From: Bartonella phoceensis
GTDB taxonomy: Bacteria; Pseudomonadota; Alphaproteobacteria; Rhizobiales; Rhizobiaceae
NCBI RefSeq assembly: GCF_902825145.1
Contig: NZ_CADEAD010000001.1
Location: 186,001-250,000, forward strand
Reading direction: 5' to 3'
DNA length: 64,000 nt
This document shows positions 16,740-25,820 of the stretch, piece by piece. Made by a program: the position numbers and the translations under genes. Below the pieces are notes generated by a model. The model saw only the letters and a program-made list of their open reading frames with translations, searched no databases and was not told the DNA's origin. The number at the start of each line of letters is the position of its first letter. Positions within the stretch are counted from its first letter, which is position 1.

Positions 16740-16905
16740 TTTCGTTTGCATAAGGGGACGCAATCTCTATCATACGAGAAAGAAGATTTTCCGCGCGACG
16801 ATTTTTTTGTGATAAGCAACAATAGCTGCAACAACTTCTGCTTGATTGTGGGAGGTATATTTGAATTTATGAAAAGATAGTTTTCCACTTTTGTCTTCCT
16901 TTTTC
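16735..16905 (-). pseudogene. Decayed coding fragment of unknown type
   Basis: The minus strand reads MKKEDKSGKLSFHKFKY and HNQAEVVAAIVAYHKK, then after a frameshift RAENLLSRMIEIASPYANEN. The pattern H-x-AEVVAAIVA-xx-KKRAENLLSRMIE is reminiscent of the last helices of FCD-domain GntR regulators, but this is too short to be sure. No complete gene is present. Confidence 0.3.
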
Positions 16906-17149
16906 ATCACTGGATATATAATGATAGCTTACAAGGGTACCGCCTTTTTTCTGCTTGCTTTTCAGATTCCATCTTTTGTGGTTATTTTTGCTGCTTTGAT
17001 CAATGAAACAAATATTTTTCTAATTGTTTTTCTTGAATGCATAAACGCTTCTGTTGAGATAAACGACATTTGTGAATATATGTGAAATATACATACGTTA
17101 CAGCATTGACCTTCTTCGCATCCTGCAAGGCGAGGAGAGGGGCGGATGT

Positions 17150-17440
17150 ACCGAAAAATTAATTTTCATAAAACCATCTGACTTGAAAACAATACCTGTC
17201 TTCAAGTCAGATGACGCAGTAAAGAAATTTATTGATACTATAGATCTCATGAGTGATGATTCTACAGGTCTTAAACCCGTTCATCGCAAATTTTTACCTA
17301 AAGAAACCTCTATAGATATTCAATTGCTTTAAACACTTTAAAAGAAGAATCTAAAAATCAGGTGATCCTTTACACGCGTTATATGAAGCATTTGATTAAA
17401 CAAGATTTACAAAAAAGCTCTCGTAATTCACTTATCTTTC
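17150..17440 (+). pseudogene. Decayed CopG/BrnA-like antitoxin gene
   Basis: The frame gives LKTIPVFKSDDAVKKFIDT, then LKPVHRKFLPKETSIDIQL, and stops at about 17332. In another frame, 17365-17430 gives VILYTRYMKHLIKQDLQK. Together these follow the layout of CopG-type antitoxins that start IP-x-FKS-x-xEA, carry KPV, and end with an IPYTRYIR-type helix. One frameshift and a premature stop separate the halves. No toxin gene was recognised next to it. A perfect 13-bp inverted repeat lies inside the 5' half (17175-17187 with 17201-17213). Confidence 0.5.
17175..17213 (+). repeat. Perfect 13-bp inverted repeat
   Basis: CATCTGACTTGAA (17175-17187) and its exact reverse complement TTCAAGTCAGATG (17201-17213) are separated by 13 bases. 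It lies in the decayed antitoxin frame. It has no T-run, so it is not a terminator; it could be a regulatory palindrome or a decay product. Confidence 0.7.
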
Positions 17441-17474
17441 ACTATAGAAGATTTTAAAAAGATTAAAATAAAGT

Positions 17475-17800
17475 ATGAACAAAAATCATGATATACATTG
17501 TGTTTTTTGGTTAAAAGAAGATGGGAATATGTTAGATTGTGTATAGAATTTTCATCCCTTTTATATTTAGCTTCTCAAACAGAAAAATCCTTAAAAGGTA
17601 TTATGAACCTCCTTTCTAAAATTATCAAAGGCATAAAACATAATGGAAGAGAAGTTCCCCCACCTTTTTCATATAGTAGACATAGTGGTAAGTTTCAATG
17701 AAAAATATCACCAGAAATTCATACGCAACGCACAGCTCAAGCTACCCAAAACGGTGTAAGCTTCAACAGATATATCTCTTTTAAACTTCTAACTTTTTCA
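17475..17800 (+). pseudogene. Decayed HicB-type antitoxin gene
   Basis: The start at 17475 reads MNKNHDIHCVFWLKEDG. After a one-base shift the frame continues EYVRLCIEFSSLLYLASQTE, KSLKGIMNLLSKIIKGIKHN and GREVPPPFSYSRHSGKFQ. Following a stop it continues as KISPEIHTQRTAQATQNGVS with FNRYIS. This is the HicB layout: an N-terminal RNase-H-like half followed by a PEPFS-x-R-x-YSGKF linker and a ribbon-helix-helix domain. One frameshift and one stop codon disable it. No adjacent hicA was recognised. Confidence 0.6.
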
Positions 17801-17969
17801 AGATTATTATTCTCTTCATATGCATGACCAATTTCGTATTTGTTTTGAATGACATTCTAATGGTGCCTATAAGTAAAATTAAAACTGTCATGATCCGCAA
17901 GAAAATGAAGTAAGACATTGCACAACACTCACCAATCTCAATAATCCAAAATATGAAAAGATTACATTA

Positions 17970-18884
17970 TCATTGTGTAAGAGATTTATATGCATGAACT
18001 CTCTTCTGCATCGCCGAAACAGAGTGTTCTTTGCCTTCTACAAGAGTTAAGTTTTTGTAATGCCTTTCTAAAATACTTTCCTTCTTTTTATTAACGGGTT
18101 CATGTAACGCCTTCGGATTACGTTCTACATATTGTCTGATACGTTCTTCATGATTCGCATGTTTGTAAAACCCGACTGGAAGATAACTATCGACTTTAGA
18201 AGGACTTAAAGGACCGCCCTTTGGACATAATTCACCCTGAATATTATCGATGTGCATCCTGATTAATTGAGGATACGCGAGATAGAGTTTGTGGGCTAAA
18301 GCCAAACTAACAATCCCAACCTCAGAAGGGCCTTTTTGAATACTCATTTCTACCATGGAAAAATGACAACCAGGGATTTCAGCACTTTCAATGGCTGATT
18401 TACTCATTGCTGCCAGCGTTTGTGCCGCTGTATTTCTAAAGCTTGTGGTTTCAAAAAATAGCATAGATTGCCTGCCAGAAAAGTCCCGATAGTCTATTAC
18501 TGCAAAATGGGGTTCGGGCCTTTCCATGCAGACCATCACCCTAGCAGCTTCCTGTTTTTTTTCGATTATTTCTTTTAATGATAAGACCAGTTCTTCAGAG
18601 GATCTCGCGAGATGAAGATTTAGACCTGCATCTTGAGAATTCGCTTTTGCGACTAGAGCAGGCATCATTGTAAGATCTGTATATACATAATTGGTTCTGG
18701 TGAAATCCCCACTGGCTATATCCTTCTCTAAATCGCTCACAATACTTTTTAATGATTTATCACTGTACAGGGGGCTTTTTTTTTCTTCGGGGGGAATCGC
18801 TTCTAACCGTGCAAGAAGATCTTCTAATGGCAGTTCTTCTAATGAATTATATTTTTGTTCAGCTTTATCTTTTGATTTTGGCAT
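17970..18884 (-). CDS. YopJ/AvrA-family effector with catalytic Cys replaced by Val
   Basis: A 304-residue protein of the YopJ family, Ser/Thr acetyltransferase effectors that block host MAPK and NF-kB signalling. ATG 18884 is chosen because AAGGAG lies 8 bases upstream. The family triad His-Glu-Cys maps to H126 (EPHFAVIDY), E145 (LFFETTSF) and position 189; the 19- and 44-residue spacings equal those of YopJ H109-E128-C172. The motif SSECGIFSLALA is here PSEVGIVSLALA, so the nucleophile is Val (GTT). The rest is well conserved: PGCHFSMVEMSIQ, YLPVGFYKH and NKKKESILERHY. No BID domain or signal peptide is visible. It is probably catalytically dead, or acts by binding. Confidence 0.85.
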   Translation of the reverse strand: MPKSKDKAEQKYNSLEELPLEDLLARLEAIPPEEKKSPLYSDKSLKSIVSDLEKDIASGDFTRTNYVYTDLTMMPALVAKANSQDAGLNLHLARSSEELVLSLKEIIEKKQEAARVMVCMERPEPHFAVIDYRDFSGRQSMLFFETTSFRNTAAQTLAAMSKSAIESAEIPGCHFSMVEMSIQKGPSEVGIVSLALAHKLYLAYPQLIRMHIDNIQGELCPKGGPLSPSKVDSYLPVGFYKHANHEERIRQYVERNPKALHEPVNKKKESILERHYKNLTLVEGKEHSVSAMQKRVHAYKSLTQ

Positions 18885-19192
18885 AGTGAAACTCCTTACT
18901 AACGATTTAGCATGAAACAATTTTTTATTTTTTTTATGACATAAGAGTGTTTTATATTAGTCATCTTTTTAGTGGAGCTATCCAAACTTGGATTGTAAGA
19001 TTTTAACAAAGAGTCTATAGCTTTGGAAAATCTGAAAGTTTTAAAGATCTGTAGGGGTTCTTAGATTTTGACTATATTTGGAAATTCATTTTAAAATTAA
19101 ATTTTTTCTACCCTGTTTATGACTTCAGCCAGAGTGTTACACTGCTTTTATTTTTCAATATTTTTATGATCAATAAACTCAAACGGTATCAT
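18885..19192 (-). other. Upstream region of the YopJ-like gene
   Basis: About 300 bp without a gene. The ribosome site AAGGAG sits next to the YopJ-like start. No clear promoter or tra/vir-type box was recognised. Confidence 0.4.
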
Positions 19193-19695
19193 TTAAAAAA
19201 CACGCAATAAAGTCGATATTGCATGTCTCGTTGCATCCTTCTCTATGGATTTTCGCTCAAACATACCAATTGTTTTGTTGTGATTTTGATTGAAGGAGTA
19301 CCTTTTCTGTATCACGAGCTCTTTGGATATGATAGTAGGGCCATCCGTAAAACCTTTTTTGATTTTATTCTGATAGGGGTCATAAAGGAGCATTGGGAGC
19401 AGGTTGGCACACCACATCATTTTTATGCAAATAATCTATTAAGTCCTTTGGTTATACTTCAAGCATATTTTCTGCCTCAATCAAACCACATAAACCATCA
19501 TAATGCTTAAATCTTCAAGATCTTTATGTTTTTGGTTGCAGGTTAGCAATGTGATGGTACTTCGGTCGATTTGCTCTTGTAGATATATCAAGATACCAAG
19601 CAATACTGGGGATTTAGAACAGTTCATTTATAGAGCTGATTCTTGCTGTTTCAATTCTTGTATATGGTCACTTAATTTTTATACGTAAAAAAGTT
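19193..19695 (-). pseudogene. Decayed KilAC-domain antirepressor
   Basis: Minus-strand frames read LLGILIYLQEQIDRSTITLL, then HYDGLCGLIEAENMLEV, PKDLIDYLHKNDVV and YQNKIKKGFTDGPTI, ending KTIGMFERKSIEK. These align in order with the C-terminal half of the intact antirepressor at 2362-3120 (IGFLNYLQGQIDQKDTI, HDGLFGLTEAAKILEM, QFIQFLQQKGW, YQDKIQKQLMDCPTI). Several frameshifts and stops are present; the AntA/AntB half is missing. Confidence 0.65.
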
Positions 19696-19699
19696 CTGT

Positions 19700-19925
19700 A
19701 ATCAAATTACGAGAACTAAACATTTGCGCTTAGGAATGTTATGAAAGCACACAACCTTTTGAATCTGCATATAATCCTGCAAATTCACTCAGTGCAAATT
19801 AAAGATCAGGAGGCTTAACCAATTTATTTGAAAACGGGTTAAATTTTTCAAGTACTTTCTGAGTGTTGCACATAACATGTTTGTATTGCTTACTACAAAA
19901 TTCAGCAATTTTATGGCTGGATATA
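19700..19925 (-). pseudogene. Decayed Rha-family gene
   Basis: The minus strand reads SHKIAEFCSKQYKHVMCNTQ and then LSEFAGLYADSKG. This corresponds to SSIEIAELCGKRHGHVMRDI and LSNFAGLYKDSTG of the intact Rha at 1960. It is immediately followed on the same strand by the decayed KilAC gene, repeating the rha-antirepressor order of the intact prophage. Stops interrupt the frame. Confidence 0.6.
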
Positions 19926-20660
19926 ATTTAAACGGTAGCACTATAGTAGTATGTAATTTCTATGAGGATATTATAATTGAGCCTCTTGGTAATAACTGTT
20001 TTCCAAGAGCCTATTTCTGTAATAGATACACGATTATTGTATACAACGCATAGCCCAATTAAAAAATTCTATTGCTCGCAATCTTGTACGCTCACTCATC
20101 CCACAATGAAACCAAACCACTATGCAGAAATTTTTTATTAATTTTACGGAATTTTTTCTGAAAAAGCTGGGCACAATCGATAATCTGTTTTAGAAATTAA
20201 AATCGTAATGTGTGTAGTGCGTAGATATATTGGGGATTATGATTGAGCCTTTTTATTGGCAGCGTATTTTTGATTTGTGCAAGTTGGGTCTGTATATTTG
20301 TGGTTAATTTTCCTGATATATATTGTACGATGGCATTTGCAATCTCTAATTTGGAGCATAACTTGAGCAATTGAAGATCTTTCTTATTTTGCAATAGGAA
20401 GTTTATCACTATCAGCTTTTTGGGACATATTGCTTCCATATTTAAATCAACGCACTTTGGAAAATTTCTTCTCCGAATATAAAAATATATTTACAGTTTT
20501 ATTTCAGGAAAAGGTGGATATTTTCTTGTAAAGTACGCTTTTAAAAAATCTGTTTTTCTTACGCATAGTGCGCGAAAAAAATAAGAAACAGAATGAGTTC
20601 CAAAGGTTCTTAAAGATCTTCACTTGAAATAATCCTGGACTTTAATAAGAGAAGGTTCAA
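19926..20660 (+). other. Decayed stretch between phage remnants
   Basis: No supported gene. A 7-bp stem CTCTTGG/CCAAGAG lies near 19981-20010. An 80-codon minus-strand frame (20197-20439) has no recognisable domain or ribosome site. Just before 20660 the plus strand reads SSKGS-stop-RSSLEIILDF, faintly like the C-terminal KGTLRSIL end of HicA toxins. Confidence 0.35.
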
Positions 20661-20873
20661 ATGAAATGTGCAATCAAATTTATCAGCGATTATAATGATC
20701 TTCTTCTTGTCGTTTCTAAAAACTTTCAAGAATTTATCATCTATGGCAACAGTGAGAAAAAAGCTTTAGAATACGCTAAAATGCATTTTATACCAGTCAT
20801 TAAGAGGATTTTTCCAAGGGCTCATCCCTTTTGGATATTGCCTATACTTTTATTGAAGTATCTCCGTTGGTAA
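20661..20873 (+). CDS. Small HicB-like antitoxin remnant
   Basis: A 70-residue frame with ribosome site GAGAAGG nine bases upstream. The pattern NDLLLVVSKNFQEFIIYGNS followed by EKKALEYAK resembles the N-terminal half of short HicB antitoxins (GTYLVTFPDFPE-x-x-TFGET-x-EEAL). The Pro/Asp of the family's PDFPE are not kept, and the DNA-binding end is absent or truncated. Traces of a HicA-like C-terminus lie just upstream. It is probably a remnant, though the frame is open. Confidence 0.4.
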   Translation: MKCAIKFISDYNDLLLVVSKNFQEFIIYGNSEKKALEYAKMHFIPVIKRIFPRAHPFWILPILLLKYLRW

Positions 20874-22429
20874 ATTTAAAAATTGTAATATATAACGCTA
20901 CTGTTGAAAAAATGATGCAAAGCCAATCTTGTATATGTCTTCTAAAATTTCACTCAATATAAATTGATCTATTATTGAATTGAAATTAAGCAACAAAATG
21001 AGATGCTTTAGAATCTACTCTTATTTCTCTTGAAAAGAGGTTACTATTAATATCCAAAATACTACTTTAAATTTACAGGTTTTATGTAAAATATTTACGC
21101 AAACTATTAAGAGCAACATACAGTGAACTGATAAGCTGTGATAGTGATTGATTTTCTATAATAGAATATTGCAATATGGCATGAAAATTATATTGGAAGT
21201 ATAAATATAGAGCTGCTTAAACAATCTTTATATATTCAAAAACTGTTCTGTTGTTATCTTTACCTATTTCTCTTTTGCATCATCATAAGAGATTATAAAC
21301 GTTTCACCATAAATTGCGCTAAGGTAACACCTTTACACATAAGTAATAGTTTATTACTTCGAGATCTTTTTTTGCAGTATTATACTGATTTTGACGGAGA
21401 TAATTTTGCAGATAAAGCTATCCAATATAAGAAACAAAAACGAATTCTTCGCGTTTTTTGGCAAAAAATCAAAACATTTAGTTCGCATTTTATTGCCGAT
21501 TTATCAATGAGCTTCAGTCTTTTTGTTGTATGTGAAATCCGTCTATTTTTCTCATATACGCATCCTTTAATCCATGGAATCCGTGGAACATGTTGTTACA
21601 TTTTTTTCTCTGTCCTATTTTTTCAATCTAGAATGAAAGCTATCATTAACAGGTCTACTATCGTCAATGGTATCTGAGGTGATAGAGTAACTTTAAACAG
21701 TGACAGACGAGGAAATACAGATTGCTCTTTTTTTGAAATAAGCAAATACAATTCACGCTTAAATTGTGGTAAAACGGTTTCTATTATAAGACTGTTCATC
21801 ACTATTTATCTTTTTCATTCACATGTTTGTAATTTGCTTTCTACACAAATCGTTGAGCTTTTTTTTGAGTACTGAAGCGCACTTTTAGCAAAGTGTAGAT
21901 TGAAAACCACAATGGAATGCTATCTTTTTTAACTTCTGATTAGCTGCCTTACCTGTGTAGTTATCGGAAGTCGCTATAGCAAAATTGATCACTTAGGCAT
22001 CAGAAACTATTGCTCCGTTTTTGAGATAAATGTAAAGACGCTTAATTAACATTACTTTATTAAGCAATATTTTATATCTATTTTGGAACAAATTGTGAAG
22101 AAATTCATTAAACTTGATACATAAATTCAAAAACAACTTTTATGATCGCCTATAATAAAACAACACGATTATTTTTCAAATAAAAAATCTATATGATATG
22201 GAAAAATAAAATAACTTCTTTAACTTTTCGTCAGTTTTTTACTCTTTAACAGATATCATTTTTAAAAATCTAAAGTAATTTTTTTTGTCATATTTATTAT
22301 TTGAAATAGAATTTAGTTTACAATATTTATTTCATAATTATTTATTCTTACTGGAATTTAAATTTATAATATTAAATAACAATATAATATATATAAAATA
22401 GGTAAATAAATCAAAAATGAATACTGTTT
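20874..22429 (+). other. Decayed accessory stretch
   Basis: About 1.5 kb of AT-rich DNA with many stops. A 101-codon plus-strand frame at 21372-21677 and minus-strand pieces near 21890-22030 (for example FAIATSDNYTGKAANQ) suggest ruined genes, but I cannot identify them. No RNA gene was seen. Confidence 0.4.
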
Positions 22430-22930
22430 ATTTTTTTTCTAAAAAAAATCAGTACTGAACAAACTAAAGGACCAATTACGGATGCAGTTTCACCTATAAT
22501 TTATGAAATGCTATTTGCCTTTATAATATCATTTATTGAGAACATTCTTTGAATAGCAGCGTGAAAACTTGGTTGAAAAACACTTCTTCCTATTGTTGTA
22601 CATATTTCTGCAAAAATAAGAACAATAATATGTGCATTACCTATTATATATGTTTTAAAAACGAATAATGAGGCCAATAATCTAACAAATTCACTCAAGA
22701 TCATATTTTTTCAAAGAAGAATTATCAGCTAACCAATCTCCTATAGGACCAAAAAAGAGAAAAGGGATAAATCGAAAAAAATACACAAGACCTGTAAAAA
22801 AGTAATCATCTGTTAATTCTAAGACAAGTAAAATAAAATTAACGTCATAAGTAGAATAGATAACTTTAGAATTAAAGATAGAAAAAAGAAATAATGTACT
22901 CTTTTTTAAAAATAAATTCATATCAACCAT
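22430..22930 (-). pseudogene. MFS transporter gene fragment, frameshifted
   Basis: Two overlapping minus-strand frames make one interrupted protein. The first (from 22930) gives YFFRFIPFLFFGPIGDWLAD and NSSLKK. The second (from about 22704) gives SEFVRLLASLFVFKTYIIGN, IVLIFAEICTTIGRSVFQPS and FHAAIQRMFSINDIIKANSI; the end near 22440 reads GETASVIGPLVCSVLI. GPIGDWLAD followed by the PSFHAAIQR helix is typical of EntS-like major facilitator exporters. Only the N-terminal third is present, with a frameshift near 22700 and a stop near 22498. Confidence 0.6.
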
Positions 22931-23299
22931 CAGATATTAAACTTTTCTACATTTAATAAAATTGGTGATATGAACTACAAAGTAATCATTTATTATATTA
23001 AATCTCTAATAATTTAATAGAAAACTTTTAAAAAAAATATTGATTATGATAAAATCAAATAGAACAATATTTAGAAATATAACAACTTTTCTTTCTTCGT
23101 TGCTTTTTAAATAAAGAATATTAAAACTATTAGATTAAAATATATTATATTAGTACAATAAATATCTGAATTTTTCACAATAGCACGATATTATTCTTAA
23201 CATATTATATAATACAATATTATGTTTATTTTTTTATAATTATTTTTTGATAATAATATATAAAGTGAACACGAGTAAATAGGGGACTGTACCTATTTT
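22931..23299 (+). other. AT-rich non-coding stretch
   Basis: About 370 bp of very AT-rich sequence with no supported frame, between the MFS fragment and another decayed gene. Confidence 0.45.
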
Positions 23300-23875
23300 T
23301 GTCAAGAATGCTGTAAATTTATTGCTGAAGCAGGAAGTTATCAAAATAAGTCAGATTTTAGTTTTGGTTGCAGTAGAAATATTTATTCTTTAAAATGATA
23401 AGTATATCAATGAACAGGCTATTATCATACATAAGCTTTTTTAGTTATAAATCTACCTGTTTGATCCAGTTTTTTTTACAATAAATACTTCTCAAATAAC
23501 GGATAATTTTTTTAAAGATAGCGGTAATAAACCTCAATTGGGTGGAAATCTACGCGTCGCTGGGGGGAAAGCATTCTACCAGAAATTAGTCAATTTCAGC
23601 TAAGTTGCTTCTTCAGATCAAACTAAATCGATTGCTCCAGAAATGAGCGATATTGCTGATATAGCCTTAAAAATTGCAGGAACTATAACTGCTTTTCTTT
23701 TTATATTCCTGGAATGGAAGACGCTGCAAACCTTAGTCTTAATGCTCCACCTACCCCACCAGAATATAACGATATCCAATTTTCTAGTGATGACAAATCT
23801 CAATCTGACGAAGCTAGAACAAGTAATATTACTGAAAATACAATCTCTGGAGCAGAATCTGAAATAGATAAAAAA
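23300..23875 (+). pseudogene. Decayed gene of unknown family
   Basis: Several plus-strand pieces look coding. Near 23310-23395 there is CQECCKFIAEAGSYQNKSDF. Near 23530-23600 there is LGGNLRVAGGKAFYQKLVNF. From 23643 there is MSDIADIALKIAGTITAFLF, then in another frame from 23716 MEDAANLSLNAPPTPPEYND to a stop at about 23878. A hydrophobic helix followed by a Pro-rich, acidic tail could suit a surface or secretion-related protein. No family is recognised and the frames are broken. Confidence 0.4.
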
Positions 23876-23967
23876 TAAAGAAACTATGGTTTTCTTTTCA
23901 AGAAGTAGACAGTAGCTTCTTTATTTCAAGATTGATAACTCATATTTTATGGTCGTAGGGTATTTTT

Positions 23968-24132
23968 TCAAAATCCATGGTTACGACCTGTAGAAGGTAG
24001 CTTTGTTTCAAAAAACTTTTTAGTTTGTTCTTCTTGTTGTGCTCGACGTTTTTCTTCTTCGCTTTTACCACAACCCGTAAGGCTTAATCCTATAGTTAAT
24101 ATAGCCATGCTTACTAAAATCAATTTTTTCAT
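23968..24132 (-). CDS. Small lipoprotein
   Basis: A 54-residue lipoprotein. MKKLILVSMAILTIGLSLTGC is a clear lipoprotein signal with lipobox LTGC, so the mature protein is only 34 residues, strongly charged (KSEEEKRRAQQEEQTKKF). GAGGG five bases before ATG 24132 is an excellent ribosome site. Size and type resemble VirB7-like or entry-exclusion lipoproteins of conjugation systems, but the sequence alone does not decide this. It lies 104 bp after the gene for a 96-residue membrane protein on the same strand and probably shares its transcript. Confidence 0.65.
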   Translation of the reverse strand: MKKLILVSMAILTIGLSLTGCGKSEEEKRRAQQEEQTKKFFETKLPSTGRNHGF

Positions 24133-24236
24133 TTTATCCCTCTTTAAATATCAGATGTGTTGATAGTTTTGCTCAAGATGCAAAGTAATTTTTTTGCTGT
24201 ATCAGAAGATAGGTTTAGTGATTATAATTTTGTTTT

Positions 24237-24527
24237 TTAATTAGCGTTGTTAATGGGAGGATATGTGAACAGTTGTTGTAAATATCTTATAAGTTTCTCA
24301 TAGTAAAACATGAGAAGGAAAGAGCCAAAACTTGCAATAAACAACTGAATCATAAAGTATATTAATGATGGTGACCAACTTGCCGTTGAAAATTGTATTG
24401 CAATAGGAAATCCGACTAATGTTGCAAAACACATAAGCATAATAATGCTTAGTATTAATCTTAACGGACCACGGAACCATAAGAGAAAAAGGAGTAATCC
24501 CTTTTTCCCTATCTGTATTGTTGTCAT
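24237..24527 (-). CDS. Small multi-span membrane protein
   Basis: A 96-residue protein with two to three hydrophobic segments: residues ~10-20 (LLLFLLWF), 22-45 (RLILSIIMLMCFATLVGFPI) and 54-76 (LIYFMIQLFIASFGSFLLMF). GGGGGG three bases before the start codon marks the start. No family was recognised. The intact frame and strong ribosome site contrast with the decay around it, so it may be maintained. It is probably transcribed with the downstream 54-residue lipoprotein gene. Confidence 0.6.
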   Translation of the reverse strand: MTTIQIGKKGLLLFLLWFRGPLRLILSIIMLMCFATLVGFPIAIQFSTASWSPSLIYFMIQLFIASFGSFLLMFYYEKLIRYLQQLFTYPPINNAN

Positions 24528-25076
24528 TATCCCCCCTCTAATATTATAGCTAATTTGGTCTCACCATATACATAGAACGATAAATGATACAAGTCATATT
24601 TTTATAAAATCTTCAAGATCTGTTTGATATTTTCCAGATGAACTATCTGTTTTGGCAGGAGATTGTTTTATTTAATATTCTTTCATCAATGAGTATTCAA
24701 AAAATCCCATGCTGTATATTATTAAAATTCCAATTTTTTAAACATATCTAATAGCTTCCAATATTTTTTTATGCTCTTGTTTATCTCATCCATAAGCAGT
24801 TCATCATTGATAACAGTTCTAGATTACAGTTATGCCCATAAACTTCTGCTTTCACTTACGATTTTGTACTCAATCCCATGCTCCCAAGTATATCCCATGG
24901 AATTGTCTACCATCGCATTCCTTGTAGTCTCTAGATTTATCATGTTCATAAAGGTTATAAAAATACTCACTTCCCTAAATTTTATAATGCATAGCTGATA
25001 GTCATAGCGGTTAAATTTTTTGTGTTGGTTGTTTACGTTTTATTAAGAATAGATGCTTTAATCCTTAATTTATTGG
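24528..25076 (+). other. Non-coding or decayed stretch
   Basis: About 550 bp without a supported gene. Short frames at 24771-24998 are hydrophobic because of the base composition. It presumably carries the promoter of the minus-strand membrane protein/lipoprotein pair at its left end. Confidence 0.4.
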
Positions 25077-25170
25077 TGAGGCTACTTGCCTCATATTTAG
25101 CCGTACAGGGCAATTTTTAACAGCCAATATGGTATTAAAACTACTCAATCGCTCTGTACGGTGCCTTTTT
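25077..25170 (+). ncRNA. Candidate structured RNA with terminator-like end
   Basis: TGAGGC-TACTT-GCCTCA (25077-25093) is a perfect 6-bp hairpin. CCGTACAG (25101-25108) then pairs exactly with CTGTACGG (25154-25161), enclosing 45 bases with an inner GGC/GCC stem, and is followed by TGCCTTTTT. The whole resembles a compact folded RNA with an intrinsic terminator, lying in otherwise decayed phage DNA. A similar plan (small hairpin plus long-range stem) is seen at 3353-3446. Function unknown. Confidence 0.45.
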
Positions 25171-25820
25171 CCCGATTTAACGCATATTGCATTCAAAGTA
25201 GTGAGTATTTTTCACTATTTTGCAGTTCTTTTGAAGAATTTCAAGCAAGCTTAGAGATATTGAACATCAGCTTCAGCTTATCCAGTTTTTTCTTATTAAG
25301 GCTTTTTCTTGATAATCTTTACTAAACTTTTCTATTCTCGTGAATGAGATGCATTTATCTCATAGAGCTAGCCTTATGACTTGTGTTCTCAACGATTATA
25401 AATATTTTTTCAGCTGTTTCATAGAGGGTACTTTCTAGACGACGACAAATTTTTTATAAGATTAGCAAAGAAGAGCACAAAGGTGACTGATGTATTATTT
25501 TTTTATTACATCACTTACAGGATTTTTAACGGCACGCTAAAATCCACAATGAAATGACATTAAGAGCTTTGATATAATTACAAGCATTTTCTAGCACACC
25601 AAAAACATTGGCGATGTCATCAATAGAAGCTATCAACACAAATAAATTTTGAACAGTCTTAATATATGTCGTAGGCTTTTTTTTTGATACTGATATCGGT
25701 TTTATTCCAGAGATCAATATCAATGGATGTGCTTACGTTTGCACACCTTAATATCTGTTCTGCAGTGTTTTGGAAGGATTTACGAAATCCTTTTTCGCCA
25801 CTATAAAGTTATATACTATG
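25171..25820 (+). other. Decayed stretch before the prophage remnant
   Basis: About 650 bp with no supported gene on either strand. Counterparts of the ERF gene or the 5' exonuclease segment were not recognised, so the homology to the tRNA-Thr prophage seems to begin near 25815. Confidence 0.45.

Noticed and set aside
19223..19510. 95-codon plus-strand frame
   Set aside because: It is the antisense of the recognisable KilAC remnant on the minus strand.
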